This document shows, in pieces, positions 1 through 7,641 of a stretch of DNA of 64,000 nt (the first letter of the stretch is position 1; the number at the start of each line of letters is the position of its first letter). Position numbers and translations under genes: made by a program. The notes under the pieces are model-generated. The model made no database searches and had not been told where the DNA came from. It saw only the letters and a program-made list of their open reading frames with translations. Source of the stretch: CAWGUU01 sp963825765. Lineage in GTDB: Bacteria > Actinomycetota > Acidimicrobiia > Acidimicrobiales > AC-14. The stretch spans positions 124,001 through 188,000 of the forward strand of contig CAWGUU010000014.1 in assembly GCA_963825765.1 (NCBI GenBank), written 5' to 3'.

Positions 1-1
1 A

Positions 2-283
2 CCCCTGATCCTCGTCCTCGGTCTCGCCGGCGCGGTAGTGGAGGGCTCGGTCGGTGCCGCTTCCGGGCTGGCCGCCGGATCGTTGGTCGGCGCGCTCCTG
101 GCCTGGATCGCCTTCCGACGGCACGGCCACTCCACACCCGCCGTGAAGACTGGCGGGGAGATCGTCTCCGGTCGTGTCGGCTCTGACGCCGATGGGGATC
201 GTACCGACCAGCCAGGCTCGGCCGCAGGGGTGGCCTCCTACCGTGACCCATTCGGCGGGGTGACGAGACCACGACTCCAATGA
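2..283 (+). CDS. C-terminal end of a membrane protein (partial)
   Basis: The reading frame is already open at the left edge and ends at TGA 281-283, so this is the 3' end of a gene that begins outside the window. About the first 40 visible residues are strongly hydrophobic (Leu/Val/Ala/Gly-rich, ending in a Trp-Ile-Ala-Phe stretch followed by Arg-Arg), which looks like the last one or two membrane helices, followed by a hydrophilic cytoplasmic tail of about 50 residues. The stop overlaps the start of the next gene (ATGA), so the two are probably co-translated. Given the neighbouring polysaccharide genes, a Wzx-type flippase or polymerase is plausible, but too little is visible to name the family. 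Confidence 0.6.
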   Translation, partial: PLILVLGLAGAVVEGSVGAASGLAAGSLVGALLAWIAFRRHGHSTPAVKTGGEIVSGRVGSDADGDRTDQPGSAAGVASYRDPFGGVTRPRLQ

Positions 284-978
284 GCGTTCGAACCCTGTCC
301 CGGGTGAAGTACTGGGCCAGCCGATCGGTCAGTCCCCGGCTCTACTGGTATCTCATGGGTCAGTTCAAGCCCGTTCCCGCCGTCACCAGCGAGTACGACA
401 ACGTCGACGACTGTCTGGCGTCAGGCCGGCAGGTCGTCGACCTCCTGCAGGACTTCGGTGTGCTCCGTGCCGACGCCGTGACCCTGCACATCGGCGCCGG
501 GCTCGGCCGGGTCGAGGCCCACCTCCGCCATCGGGTGGCAATGTGTTACGGAGCCGACATCAGCCCATCGATGGTGAGGCGGGCGCGGCGACTGGTGCCG
601 TACGAGAACGTGAGGTTCTTCGTCATCGACGGCACGGGTCTGTCGGGTTTGCCGGTTTCGGGGTTCGACGTGATCTACTCGTTCCTGGTGTTCCAGCACC
701 TGCCGCGGGCCCAGTTCTCCCGTTACGTCGCCGACGCCCGGGCCCGCCTCTCGCCCGGCGGGCACTTCGTGTTCCAGCTGATGATCGACGAGTCCGGTAC
801 GCATCCCGATCCCCCCGCCAACCATCCGTACGGTCTCCGGTACTACACCAGGGCCGACGTGCATGCCCTGCTGAAGGCCGCCGGGTTCGCGCCCGTCGAG
901 CGTTACACGCTCGACGGCGCCGTCGACGACGGATCGGTCGAGTCGGGCGACATCGTGTTCTGCACCACCCGGCAATGA
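280..978 (+). CDS. Class I SAM-dependent methyltransferase
   Basis: A 232-residue protein with a class I methyltransferase fold: the SAM-binding glycine motif is HIGAGLG at about residues 70-76, and the acidic residue that contacts the SAM ribose is in GADISPSM at about 91-98. A hydrophobic strand with FDVIYSFLVFQHL follows, as in Methyltransf_11/25 families. Its start overlaps the previous stop by ATGA and its stop overlaps the next start (ATGA at 975-978), so it belongs to a tightly coupled polysaccharide-locus operon. It probably methylates a sugar or a lipid-linked glycan intermediate, but the substrate cannot be read from the sequence. Confidence 0.85.
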   Translation: MSVRTLSRVKYWASRSVSPRLYWYLMGQFKPVPAVTSEYDNVDDCLASGRQVVDLLQDFGVLRADAVTLHIGAGLGRVEAHLRHRVAMCYGADISPSMVRRARRLVPYENVRFFVIDGTGLSGLPVSGFDVIYSFLVFQHLPRAQFSRYVADARARLSPGGHFVFQLMIDESGTHPDPPANHPYGLRYYTRADVHALLKAAGFAPVERYTLDGAVDDGSVESGDIVFCTTRQ

Positions 979-1856
979 CCGACGCCACCGCGGGTCAGAG
1001 GCTCGGCCGATCTCGCCTACGTGCCGGCCTGACGGGCTCGGCCGGGCGGATCTCGCGGCGCATCCACCGTCAGGTCCCGGTACCACCTGCGGCGAGCGGG
1101 GCCGTCCGCCTCGCCGCCCGGCGGTTGGCCGCCTCGGGCGTCTACGCCTATCGCAACGCCCACGGTCACGTGGTCGTCGCCGACCTTTCTGACTACATGG
1201 AGAGGGCCGGCTTCTTCGGAGCCCACAGCTCCAAGCTCCTCCGGTTCGTAGCGTCCCACCTGCGCCCCGGCGACTGGGCCATCGACGCCGGCGCCAACGT
1301 CGGCCTGATGGCCAGCGCGATGGCGGCGGCGGTCGGCCCCGAGGGCTGCGTCTGGGCGGTCGAGCCGGTACCACGCAACATCGGGCGCCTCCGGACGCTG
1401 AAGGAGGCGAACGGGCTGCGCCAGCTCGAGATCGTCCCACTGGCGCTTTCGTCCGAGCGGTCGACTGCTTCGCTGCGGCTGCCGGCCCTACCGGGGGGCA
1501 GTGGCTTCGGCTCCTTCGTCGCCACGTGGGAGCGGGCCGAGGACATCGAGGTCGACGTGTGCCCGTTGGACGAGCTGGTGGAGGCGTCGGCCCCACAATC
1601 GCCGCTGACGCTCGTCAAAATGGACGTCGAGGGCTACGAGGGACAGCTATTGGCCGGAGCCAAGGCGACCTTGACCGGTCGCCGGCCGCTCGTCGTGTGC
1701 GAGGTCCACGACCCGCTGCTCCGGTCTGCGGGAACGTCCGCCGCCGAGCTGCTGGACCAGTTCGAGGCCTACGGCTACGAGCCTCGTGCGCCATTCGGCG
1801 TTCCTGGAGGACCGCTGGACGGTGTCGTCTGCGACATCTTGTTCGCGCCCCGCTGA
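975..1856 (+). CDS. FkbM-family methyltransferase
   Basis: A 293-residue FkbM-type SAM methyltransferase. The SAM-binding motif DAGANVG lies at residues 104-110, the second motif AVEPVP at 128-133, and the family signature KMDVEGYE at 215-222. The ATG at 975 overlaps the stop of the preceding methyltransferase gene; longer readings of this frame upstream run antisense to nothing useful and overlap that gene, so I reject them. FkbM proteins methylate hydroxyl groups, often on sugars of exopolysaccharides or natural products. The first 100 residues are basic and Ala-rich and carry no recognisable domain. The exact acceptor is unknown. Confidence 0.88.
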   Translation: MTDATAGQRLGRSRLRAGLTGSAGRISRRIHRQVPVPPAASGAVRLAARRLAASGVYAYRNAHGHVVVADLSDYMERAGFFGAHSSKLLRFVASHLRPGDWAIDAGANVGLMASAMAAAVGPEGCVWAVEPVPRNIGRLRTLKEANGLRQLEIVPLALSSERSTASLRLPALPGGSGFGSFVATWERAEDIEVDVCPLDELVEASAPQSPLTLVKMDVEGYEGQLLAGAKATLTGRRPLVVCEVHDPLLRSAGTSAAELLDQFEAYGYEPRAPFGVPGGPLDGVVCDILFAPR

Positions 1857-1883
1857 CCCCTCGGGGCGAGCGCGGACCGACAG

Positions 1884-1889
1884 TAGGAT
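1884..1889 (+). promoter_or_regulatory. -10 box (TAGGAT) of a probable leaderless transcript
   Basis: TAGGAT ends 6 nt before the ATG at 1896, so transcription would begin at or next to the start codon. The surrounding GACAGTAGGATCGG is repeated almost exactly before the gene at 6570. Confidence 0.5.
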
Positions 1890-1895
1890 CGGCGG

Positions 1896-2594
1896 ATGGG
1901 CGCCGCGCCGATCACCGTTGCCGCCGAGCTGCGGGCTGCGTTGGGCCTGTCCCGGGTCATCGAGACCGGCACATTCCAGGGTGAGGGGGCCCGTGAGTTC
2001 TCGAAGATCTACCCCGCGGTCGTCACCATCGAGCTCGACGAGGACATCTACCGGAGGACGAAGGCCCGCCTGGGCGGCATCGCCAACATCGAGTTCGTCA
2101 TGGGCGATTCGGGCGACGTCCTCTCCGAGTGGGTCAACCCGTCGATCCCGACCTTCTACTTTCTCGACGGCCACTGGTCCGGGGGGCCCACCGGGGGCGC
2201 CGTCGACCAGTGCCCGTTGCTGTCGGAGCTTGCCGCCCTGAAAGCAGGGCACCCCGCCGACTCCATCGTCATCGACGATGCCCGTCAGTTCCTCTCTGCC
2301 CCCCCGCCGCCGTACAACCCGGACGACTGGCCGACGATCGTGCAGGTGATCGACGCCCTTCGCGACATCCACCCCGACCACCACATCACGATCCTCGACG
2401 ACCAGGTGTTCGCCGTACCCCGCGAAGCGCGGGCCGTGGTCGACCGCTTGGGCCAGCGCCTCAACCGGTCGGTGGTGCGGAGCGCGGCCCGGGGTGTCCT
2501 CGGTGACCGCCTCGCACCCTGGTCACCGGCACGGGTACGGCTGCGACGGTGGACCGAGTCGGCGCAGCGGCGTCTCGTGAGAGCGTCGGGCTAG
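1896..2594 (+). CDS. SAM methyltransferase-like protein of the polysaccharide locus
   Basis: A 232-residue protein. Residues 20-50 (VIETGTFQGEGAREF) form a glycine-containing loop after a beta strand, and VTIELDEDIY supplies the acidic second motif, so a class I methyltransferase-like Rossmann fold is likely. Later FLDGHWSGG and IVIDDAR resemble the metal/substrate region of CmcI/TylF-like sugar O-methyltransferases. It has its own promoter and no recognisable ribosome site, fitting leaderless expression. It converges on the acyltransferase gene, with only 4 nt between the stops. The role is inferred to be glycan modification; the exact reaction is unknown. Confidence 0.72.
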   Translation: MGAAPITVAAELRAALGLSRVIETGTFQGEGAREFSKIYPAVVTIELDEDIYRRTKARLGGIANIEFVMGDSGDVLSEWVNPSIPTFYFLDGHWSGGPTGGAVDQCPLLSELAALKAGHPADSIVIDDARQFLSAPPPPYNPDDWPTIVQVIDALRDIHPDHHITILDDQVFAVPREARAVVDRLGQRLNRSVVRSAARGVLGDRLAPWSPARVRLRRWTESAQRRLVRASG

Positions 2595-2598
2595 ATCC

Positions 2599-3321
2599 CT
2601 ACGGAAGGATCTCCCGGCTCTCGCTCTGGTCAGGCCCGAGCCGGCGGAGGACTCTGGCGGGAACGCCTGCGGCGATGACATTCGACGGGATCGGGCCCGT
2701 CACCACGCTGCCGGCACCGATGATCGAGTTGTCACCGATGGTCACGCCCTTGAGGATGATCGAGCCCACGCCGATCCAGACGTGGCGCCCGATGGACACC
2801 GGCTCGATCTCCTCGGTCGCCGTCGGCGTCCAGCGGTCGCCCGGAGGCCATTGCTGATGGAAGTCCGAGTCCATGATCACCACGTTGGCGGCCACCATGG
2901 CCCCCTCACCGATCTCGATACGTCGCCGACACGTGATCGAGGTCCCGTTGAGCCCGACGTTGTCGCCGATGAGGAGCTCGGCGCCGGCCATCGTGCGGAG
3001 CTTGCAGGGGGAGTACAGGGCGATGCCCGCACGCCGGGCGTCGGAGACGGCGTGGAAGCGGCCGCCGATCGTGATCGAGCTGCCCGGGTCCATCACGACG
3101 AGCAACCTCCCCCAGCACCGGGCGCCCGGGCCGCAGGAGAACCGCTTGTAGACGGCCTGGAAGAACCGCAGGGAGAGGTAGCCGCGGACCAGCGCGCTTC
3201 CCGACACCACGACACGTCCGTAGACCCATGCACACAGTCCGTCGGACCGCCTGGCGTCGGTGAGCTCCCGGGTCGAGGCCGGCGGGAAGGTCGGCCCCGC
3301 CATCCGTCGGATGCTAGCCAA
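2599..3321 (-). CDS. Left-handed beta-helix (hexapeptide) acyltransferase
   Basis: A 240-residue protein whose second half is made of hexapeptide repeats of the [IV]-G-x4 type: IGDNVGLNG, IEIGEGAMVAANVVI, IGRHVWIGVGSIILKGVTIG, IIGAGSVVTG. This is the CatB/LacA/WbbJ fold of O-acetyltransferases that use acetyl-CoA. The catalytic His is probably the one in MDSDFHQQW. A second in-frame Met at 3303 is an alternative start. It is last in a three-gene minus-strand unit (BY-kinase, polymerase, acyltransferase), 24 nt after the polymerase stop. It most likely acetylates a sugar of the exported polysaccharide. Confidence 0.85.
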   Translation of the reverse strand: MASIRRMAGPTFPPASTRELTDARRSDGLCAWVYGRVVVSGSALVRGYLSLRFFQAVYKRFSCGPGARCWGRLLVVMDPGSSITIGGRFHAVSDARRAGIALYSPCKLRTMAGAELLIGDNVGLNGTSITCRRRIEIGEGAMVAANVVIMDSDFHQQWPPGDRWTPTATEEIEPVSIGRHVWIGVGSIILKGVTIGDNSIIGAGSVVTGPIPSNVIAAGVPARVLRRLGPDQSESREILP

Positions 3322-3345
3322 GAGAGTCTCGCCGGGTCGGCTGCC

Positions 3346-4890
3346 TCAGCGGTGCGGGCTCAGGCGCACGGCTGGCGTCGCCGGCGGCCGCTGCTCGTCC
3401 TGCCCGATCGCATCGCTGCCGGCGGGGACGCGAAAGACGCGGTCGGCGATCCACAAGACGGACAGGGTGAGCAGGATCCCGGCCAGGCTCTCCGACATGG
3501 GGTACCGGAGGACTCCATAGAAGTTGGCGAAAGCCAGGAGGAACCACGAGAGCCGCCTCGGATCGCTCAGCTTGTAGCCGAGGTCGAGCCGCGCGGTCAC
3601 CATCCCGAGGACCAGGGACAGGGCGATCGCGCCGCCGAACCCGAAACTGAGGTAGGCGTCGCCGAAGAAGGTCGGGGGGAGGGCAAAGCCGGCAGCGAAC
3701 TCGCCGGGACGGACGACGGACATGTAGTAGGCGCCGGAGTTCAGCGGTTTGTCCGGATACCACGCCCTGGGAACTGCCTTGAAGACGGCGGGCAGGACGA
3801 TGGTGCGCCCGTAGGGATGCCCGAGAACGTTGATGTTGGCCTTGATGTCGGCGTACGCCTGAACGGGAGAAAGCTCGCTGGTGAGCAGGCTGAGGTTGCT
3901 GGTCCGTCGGTCTCCGCTGGTCCGTCCGAAACCGCTCCGGAGGTCGGCGATGAAGAGACCGGTCGTGGCCGCGAGGATGATGCCGACGGCAATGGCGAGG
4001 CCTCGCGTCATCCCGGGGCTCGACGGTGCGGCCGGCGCCGCTCGGGTCGGCGCAGCCGGAGCCGGGACCGACCGGCGACGCTCGCTCAGCCGGCCGTCGC
4101 TGGCGAAGATGGCCAACGCGGTGAGTGCGCCGACCAGGGCGTCGAACCGGTTGAGGGAGATGATCGGGAGGACGACCAAGACGACCATGGGGTACTTGTA
4201 TTTGATCTTGATGCTGGATTCGAAGCAGGCCCGGACGTACAGGACGACGAGTGCGATCCCGCTGAACTTGAGGCCGAACCGAAGGATCTGCTCGGCCCCA
4301 CCTGCGGCGTCCGCCGTCCCGTAGCTGAGGGCCTGGTCCAGGAGACCCGCGCCCCGGTAGAACCCGACGATCCCGTACTTGTAGAGCTGCAGCGCAAGGA
4401 ACAGCAGGTTCAGGCCGATCAGCAGGAGCAGGCACCGCTCGATCGCCTCAGCATTGAGCCTGCCCCTGCGGCGGGCCCGGGACGATTCCCGGCCGGCGCC
4501 TTGACGCCCCGTGTCCGTGGTCGAGCGCAGGGAGGCGAAGGTGTATCCGGCGAGGAATGCCACGAGGTAGGCGGCGACGTCACCGAAGATCGACGGTGGG
4601 CTGAAGTGAAGCACCGCCCCGCCGATCCCGAAGACCACGAGGATGTACACGATCGTGAAGTTCTTGAGCGTCAAGATGTTCCTGGTGTCGATCGCGAACA
4701 CGCCCACGACGAGCACGACGACCAGCCAGAGGTTGGACGGCGAGCTGATGTACGTGAGGGCGCCGAAGACGGCGGCGACCGAGATCCTGAGGGCCATGAC
4801 CGCGAACAACGCCCGATCCTCCGGTACCGGGGCGGAGCCGGCCGGAGGAACCGGCGCGGTGGGTCGACCTGGCGTGGTCGTCAGGGCCAC
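3346..4890 (-). CDS. Wzy-like oligosaccharide repeat-unit polymerase
   Basis: A 514-residue polytopic membrane protein with roughly twelve hydrophobic segments, starting with two helices near residues 28-66 and ending near 480 (LTLSVLWIADRVF). The middle carries a large extracytoplasmic loop after the helix around residue 305, with many Arg/Tyr/Pro residues, as in O-antigen polymerases. Wzy polymerases are recognised more by topology and context than by motifs; here the context is strong, because the gene directly follows a Wzz/BY-kinase fusion (18-nt gap) and precedes an acyltransferase. It would join lipid-linked repeat units on the outer face of the membrane. An O-antigen-ligase-like role cannot be excluded. 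Confidence 0.72.
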   Translation of the reverse strand: MALTTTPGRPTAPVPPAGSAPVPEDRALFAVMALRISVAAVFGALTYISSPSNLWLVVVLVVGVFAIDTRNILTLKNFTIVYILVVFGIGGAVLHFSPPSIFGDVAAYLVAFLAGYTFASLRSTTDTGRQGAGRESSRARRRGRLNAEAIERCLLLLIGLNLLFLALQLYKYGIVGFYRGAGLLDQALSYGTADAAGGAEQILRFGLKFSGIALVVLYVRACFESSIKIKYKYPMVVLVVLPIISLNRFDALVGALTALAIFASDGRLSERRRSVPAPAAPTRAAPAAPSSPGMTRGLAIAVGIILAATTGLFIADLRSGFGRTSGDRRTSNLSLLTSELSPVQAYADIKANINVLGHPYGRTIVLPAVFKAVPRAWYPDKPLNSGAYYMSVVRPGEFAAGFALPPTFFGDAYLSFGFGGAIALSLVLGMVTARLDLGYKLSDPRRLSWFLLAFANFYGVLRYPMSESLAGILLTLSVLWIADRVFRVPAGSDAIGQDEQRPPATPAVRLSPHR

Positions 4891-4908
4891 GGTGTGCCCG
4901 CCGCCGCG

Positions 4909-6519
4909 CTAGCTCGTCGCCGGCTCGGGCTTGCCGGCAGGCTGCGGCCGCTTCTCACCGGCCAGGGCGTCGCGGAGGATGCTCCTCGGTCCCCTCCGGA
5001 TCTCGGGCTCGTCCCGCCGGTAGTACTCGTAGCCGTACCGGTCGGAGCCCTCCTGCTCGACCCCGTTGAGCACCGCGCCGACGAGGGGGGCCTCCACCTG
5101 CCGCAGCAGCTCCACCGCCCGGCCTGCCTCCTTGCGCGTCGTCGCGCCGGCTACGGCCACCAGCAGCGTGGCGTCCACGTGGCCGGAGAGCACCAGGGCG
5201 TCGGTGACGGGCAGGATCGGCGGCGAGTCGATCAGGACGATGTCGTAGGAGGCCCGGAGGGTGGCCAGTACCTCGGCCGTGCGTTGTGAGGCCAGCAGCT
5301 CCGAGGGGTTGGGCGGAAGGGGGCCCGACGCCAGCAGGCTCAACGACGGCTGGCCGGGCACGGCCTGGATCGCTCCGGCCAGGGGCACCTTGCCCAGCAG
5401 GGCGGAGGTGAAGCCGATCTCGTTGTCGAGCCCGAAGAACTCGTGCACCCGCGGGCGTCGCAGGTCGCAGCAGATCACCAGCACCCGCTGGCCGGTGCTG
5501 GCCAGGGCGATGGCCAGGTTCGACAGGGTGGTGGTCTTGCCCTCGCGGGGGTTGGCGCTGGTGACCTGCAGCGTGCCCATGGGGTGGTCGAGGGCCAGGA
5601 ACTGGATGGCGGTGCGAAGGGTGCGGTAGGCCTCGGCCACCGGCGAGCTCGGTTCGGCCACAGAGATCAGGAAGGCGTCCTGCTTGGCCCGCCACCCGGT
5701 GACCACCGGTACCAGGCCCAGCACCGGCACGCCCGGGGCGACCCGCTGCATGTCGTCCTTGCTCTTCACCGAGTCGTCGAGGTACTCCACCATGAAGGCG
5801 AGGGCGACGCCGGCGGCCAGTCCCAGCATCGCCGCCACGATGGTGTTGCGCGCCGGCTTGGGTGACGAGGGCGACGGGGGCACCACCGCCGGCGTCACCA
5901 TCTGGGCGCCCCCCTGTTTCAGCGCGGCGTCGACCTGGAGCTCGTCGAGCTTCTGCTGGAAGAGGGTCTTGGCGTCCACCAGGGCGCCCCGCTGCTCGGG
6001 AGCGGCCTTGTCGATCTGAGTCTGCAGCTCGCTGATCTTGCCCTGGACCTCCTGGCTGGCGGCCAGGGTGTCGTCGACGGCCTGCTTGCGCCGGTAGTCG
6101 ATATAGGACGTGGCGTAGGCGTTGGCGACCTCCGCGGCCCGCTTCGCGTCGGTGCTCGTGGTGGTGACGCGGATGAGGTCGGTCTGCAGGATCGAGGTGG
6201 CTTCGACCTCGGGGGCATCGCCTACCTGCTGGCGGACCAAGGCGCGCACCGGCTCGCTCTCGATGATCCGGATCTCGTTCTGGACGACCCGGGCAGGATC
6301 GTTGCGGGCGCCCGTGTTCGAGTCGAACAGTGTTTCGCTGGAGCGCTGCTGCAGCAGCAGCTCGGCAGAGGCCGAGTACTTCGGCGTCTTCACCAGGGAA
6401 AGGACCAGGATCGGAACGGTCAAGGCCAGCATGGTGAGAACGACGATCTTGCGCCGGGACCGCAGGACCGTCAGGTAATCCCGCAGCGCCAGCGCGCCGG
6501 CGGGCTCAGCCTGGATCAC
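4909..6519 (-). CDS. Wzz/BY-kinase fusion: polysaccharide co-polymerase with tyrosine autokinase
   Basis: A 536-residue fusion. Residues 10-250 are a Wzz-type chain-length domain with two membrane helices (about 24-43 and 225-245) and a helical extracytoplasmic region between. Residues 285-500 are a BY-kinase: Walker A SANPREGKTT (321-330), Walker A' VICCDLRRPR (348-357) and Walker B DIVLIDSPP (426-434). The tail has a tyrosine cluster YGYEYY (495-500), the usual autophosphorylation site. It sets polymer length and export in the Wzx/Wzy pathway. The GTG start at 6519 lies 6 nt after a TAGGAT box, so the message is probably leaderless. A paralogue lies at 15188-16801. Confidence 0.93.
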   Translation of the reverse strand: MIQAEPAGALALRDYLTVLRSRRKIVVLTMLALTVPILVLSLVKTPKYSASAELLLQQRSSETLFDSNTGARNDPARVVQNEIRIIESEPVRALVRQQVGDAPEVEATSILQTDLIRVTTTSTDAKRAAEVANAYATSYIDYRRKQAVDDTLAASQEVQGKISELQTQIDKAAPEQRGALVDAKTLFQQKLDELQVDAALKQGGAQMVTPAVVPPSPSSPKPARNTIVAAMLGLAAGVALAFMVEYLDDSVKSKDDMQRVAPGVPVLGLVPVVTGWRAKQDAFLISVAEPSSPVAEAYRTLRTAIQFLALDHPMGTLQVTSANPREGKTTTLSNLAIALASTGQRVLVICCDLRRPRVHEFFGLDNEIGFTSALLGKVPLAGAIQAVPGQPSLSLLASGPLPPNPSELLASQRTAEVLATLRASYDIVLIDSPPILPVTDALVLSGHVDATLLVAVAGATTRKEAGRAVELLRQVEAPLVGAVLNGVEQEGSDRYGYEYYRRDEPEIRRGPRSILRDALAGEKRPQPAGKPEPATS

Positions 6520-6525
6520 CCGCAG

Positions 6526-6560
6526 ATCCTACCTTTGGACACCCCTACCGACAGTAGGAT
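6526..6560. promoter_or_regulatory. Compact divergent promoter pair, both probably leaderless
   Basis: On the minus strand TAGGAT (6531-6526) ends 6 nt before the GTG of the BY-kinase gene. On the plus strand TAGGAT (6555-6560) ends 9 nt before the ATG of the Cys-rich gene. Only 23 nt lie between the two -10 boxes, so the -35 regions must overlap and the two genes may be co-regulated or compete. Confidence 0.55.
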
Positions 6561-6569
6561 CGGAACGGC

Positions 6570-7595
6570 ATGGGGTTGTGTCACGATTTCGGCTCGAGGA
6601 TCGCGGTGGGATGCGACCACCCCATGCGGGCGGGCTCCGACTCCTGCAGGTGCGACCAGTGCGGCGTCGTCTGCAACGGCCGGTTCGACGCCTGCCCCGA
6701 GGTCTGGGCCCGGGGCCCGCACCCGGCCGCCCTCGTCCCCCCGACCTCCCAGGTACCGCCGGCAGCACTCGCGGCACAGGCGTCCCCCGGCCGCTCCGCG
6801 CCCGCCGCGGCCCCGGGGGATCCAGCCGGGCGTCAGGGCGCCAACGGACATCTGCCGCCCACGCCGAACGCCGGGAACGGCCACGGGTCGGCCTCGCCCG
6901 ACGATTCCCGGGCAGAGGTGCTCCGGTGGTTCCAGGGCGCGTTCGACGAGCTCCGCCAGGAGGTGCAGGCCCTTCGCCGGGCGCTGTGCCAGCAGCAGGA
7001 CGCCCTGGTCGAGAGCCGCGACGGCGGCCTCGGCGCCGACCCTGAGGCTCTCAGGGAGCTGGTCGGCGGCGCCATCCACAACGCGGTGTCCCGCCAGGCC
7101 GCGGACCTGGAGGCCTCGGTCGCCTCCGCCGTCGACGGCCTTCGTCGCGACCTGGAGGCCTCGGTGACCTCCTCCGTCGAGGGCCTTCGTACCGACCTGG
7201 ACGCCATGAGGGTCTCCCAGGAACGGGAGTCGGCCGCCGTGCAGCAGGCCATCGCCGCGGCCAGCGGGGAGTGGCCGTCCGTGCTGGCCCGGCGCGACGC
7301 CGCCAACCGCAAGGCGTTCCAGACCACCCTGGACAAGAAGCTGAAACCCCTCGAGGAGGTCGTGACCAAGTCCGCCGGTCAGTCCGACCGCGAGCTGGAG
7401 GCGGTGGAGACGAAGCTGGAGAGGCTCAGCCACTCGGGAGCCTCGGTGTCGGCCGCCCTGGCCGAGGTCACCGCCTCTCTGGCCGCCCTGGCGGGTGCCC
7501 GCCGGGACACCCCCGCGGCCGACGCCGACGACCGGGACGACGGGAGGCCCGGTTTGCGAGTGTCTTTGCGCCTCCCGCCTCCGCCCGCCGACTGA
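6570..7595 (+). CDS. Cys/His-rich N-terminal plus helical protein, family unknown (paralogue 1)
   Basis: A 341-residue protein I do not recognise. Residues 1-50 are packed with possible metal ligands: C4, H5, C15, H17, C26, C28, C31, C35, C42, ending in VWARGP. A Pro/Ala/Gly-rich linker follows to about residue 108, then a long predicted helical region rich in Glu/Leu/Ala with heptad-like repeats, including two near-identical units (DLEASVASAVDGLRRDLEAS and the next copy). The protein at 17999-19264 has the same nine ligands at the same positions and the same helical start (RWF near the end of the linker). No signal peptide or membrane helix is visible. Both paralogues are near Wzz/BY-kinase genes, suggesting a role in exopolysaccharide control; this is inference. 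Confidence 0.8.
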   Translation: MGLCHDFGSRIAVGCDHPMRAGSDSCRCDQCGVVCNGRFDACPEVWARGPHPAALVPPTSQVPPAALAAQASPGRSAPAAAPGDPAGRQGANGHLPPTPNAGNGHGSASPDDSRAEVLRWFQGAFDELRQEVQALRRALCQQQDALVESRDGGLGADPEALRELVGGAIHNAVSRQAADLEASVASAVDGLRRDLEASVTSSVEGLRTDLDAMRVSQERESAAVQQAIAAASGEWPSVLARRDAANRKAFQTTLDKKLKPLEEVVTKSAGQSDRELEAVETKLERLSHSGASVSAALAEVTASLAALAGARRDTPAADADDRDDGRPGLRVSLRLPPPPAD

Positions 7596-7641
7596 CCCAG
7601 CCCCGGCGGATCGGCTCCGCGGTTACCCGGGCGCGGTGTCG

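Noticed and set aside
3741..3992. Short Ser/Pro-rich frame within the polymerase gene
   Set aside because: Shadow frame of the membrane protein with no start context.
2782..5289. 835-codon frame on the plus strand
   Set aside because: It is antisense to the acyltransferase, polymerase and BY-kinase genes, is full of low-complexity Gly/Arg/Asp, and contains no domain.
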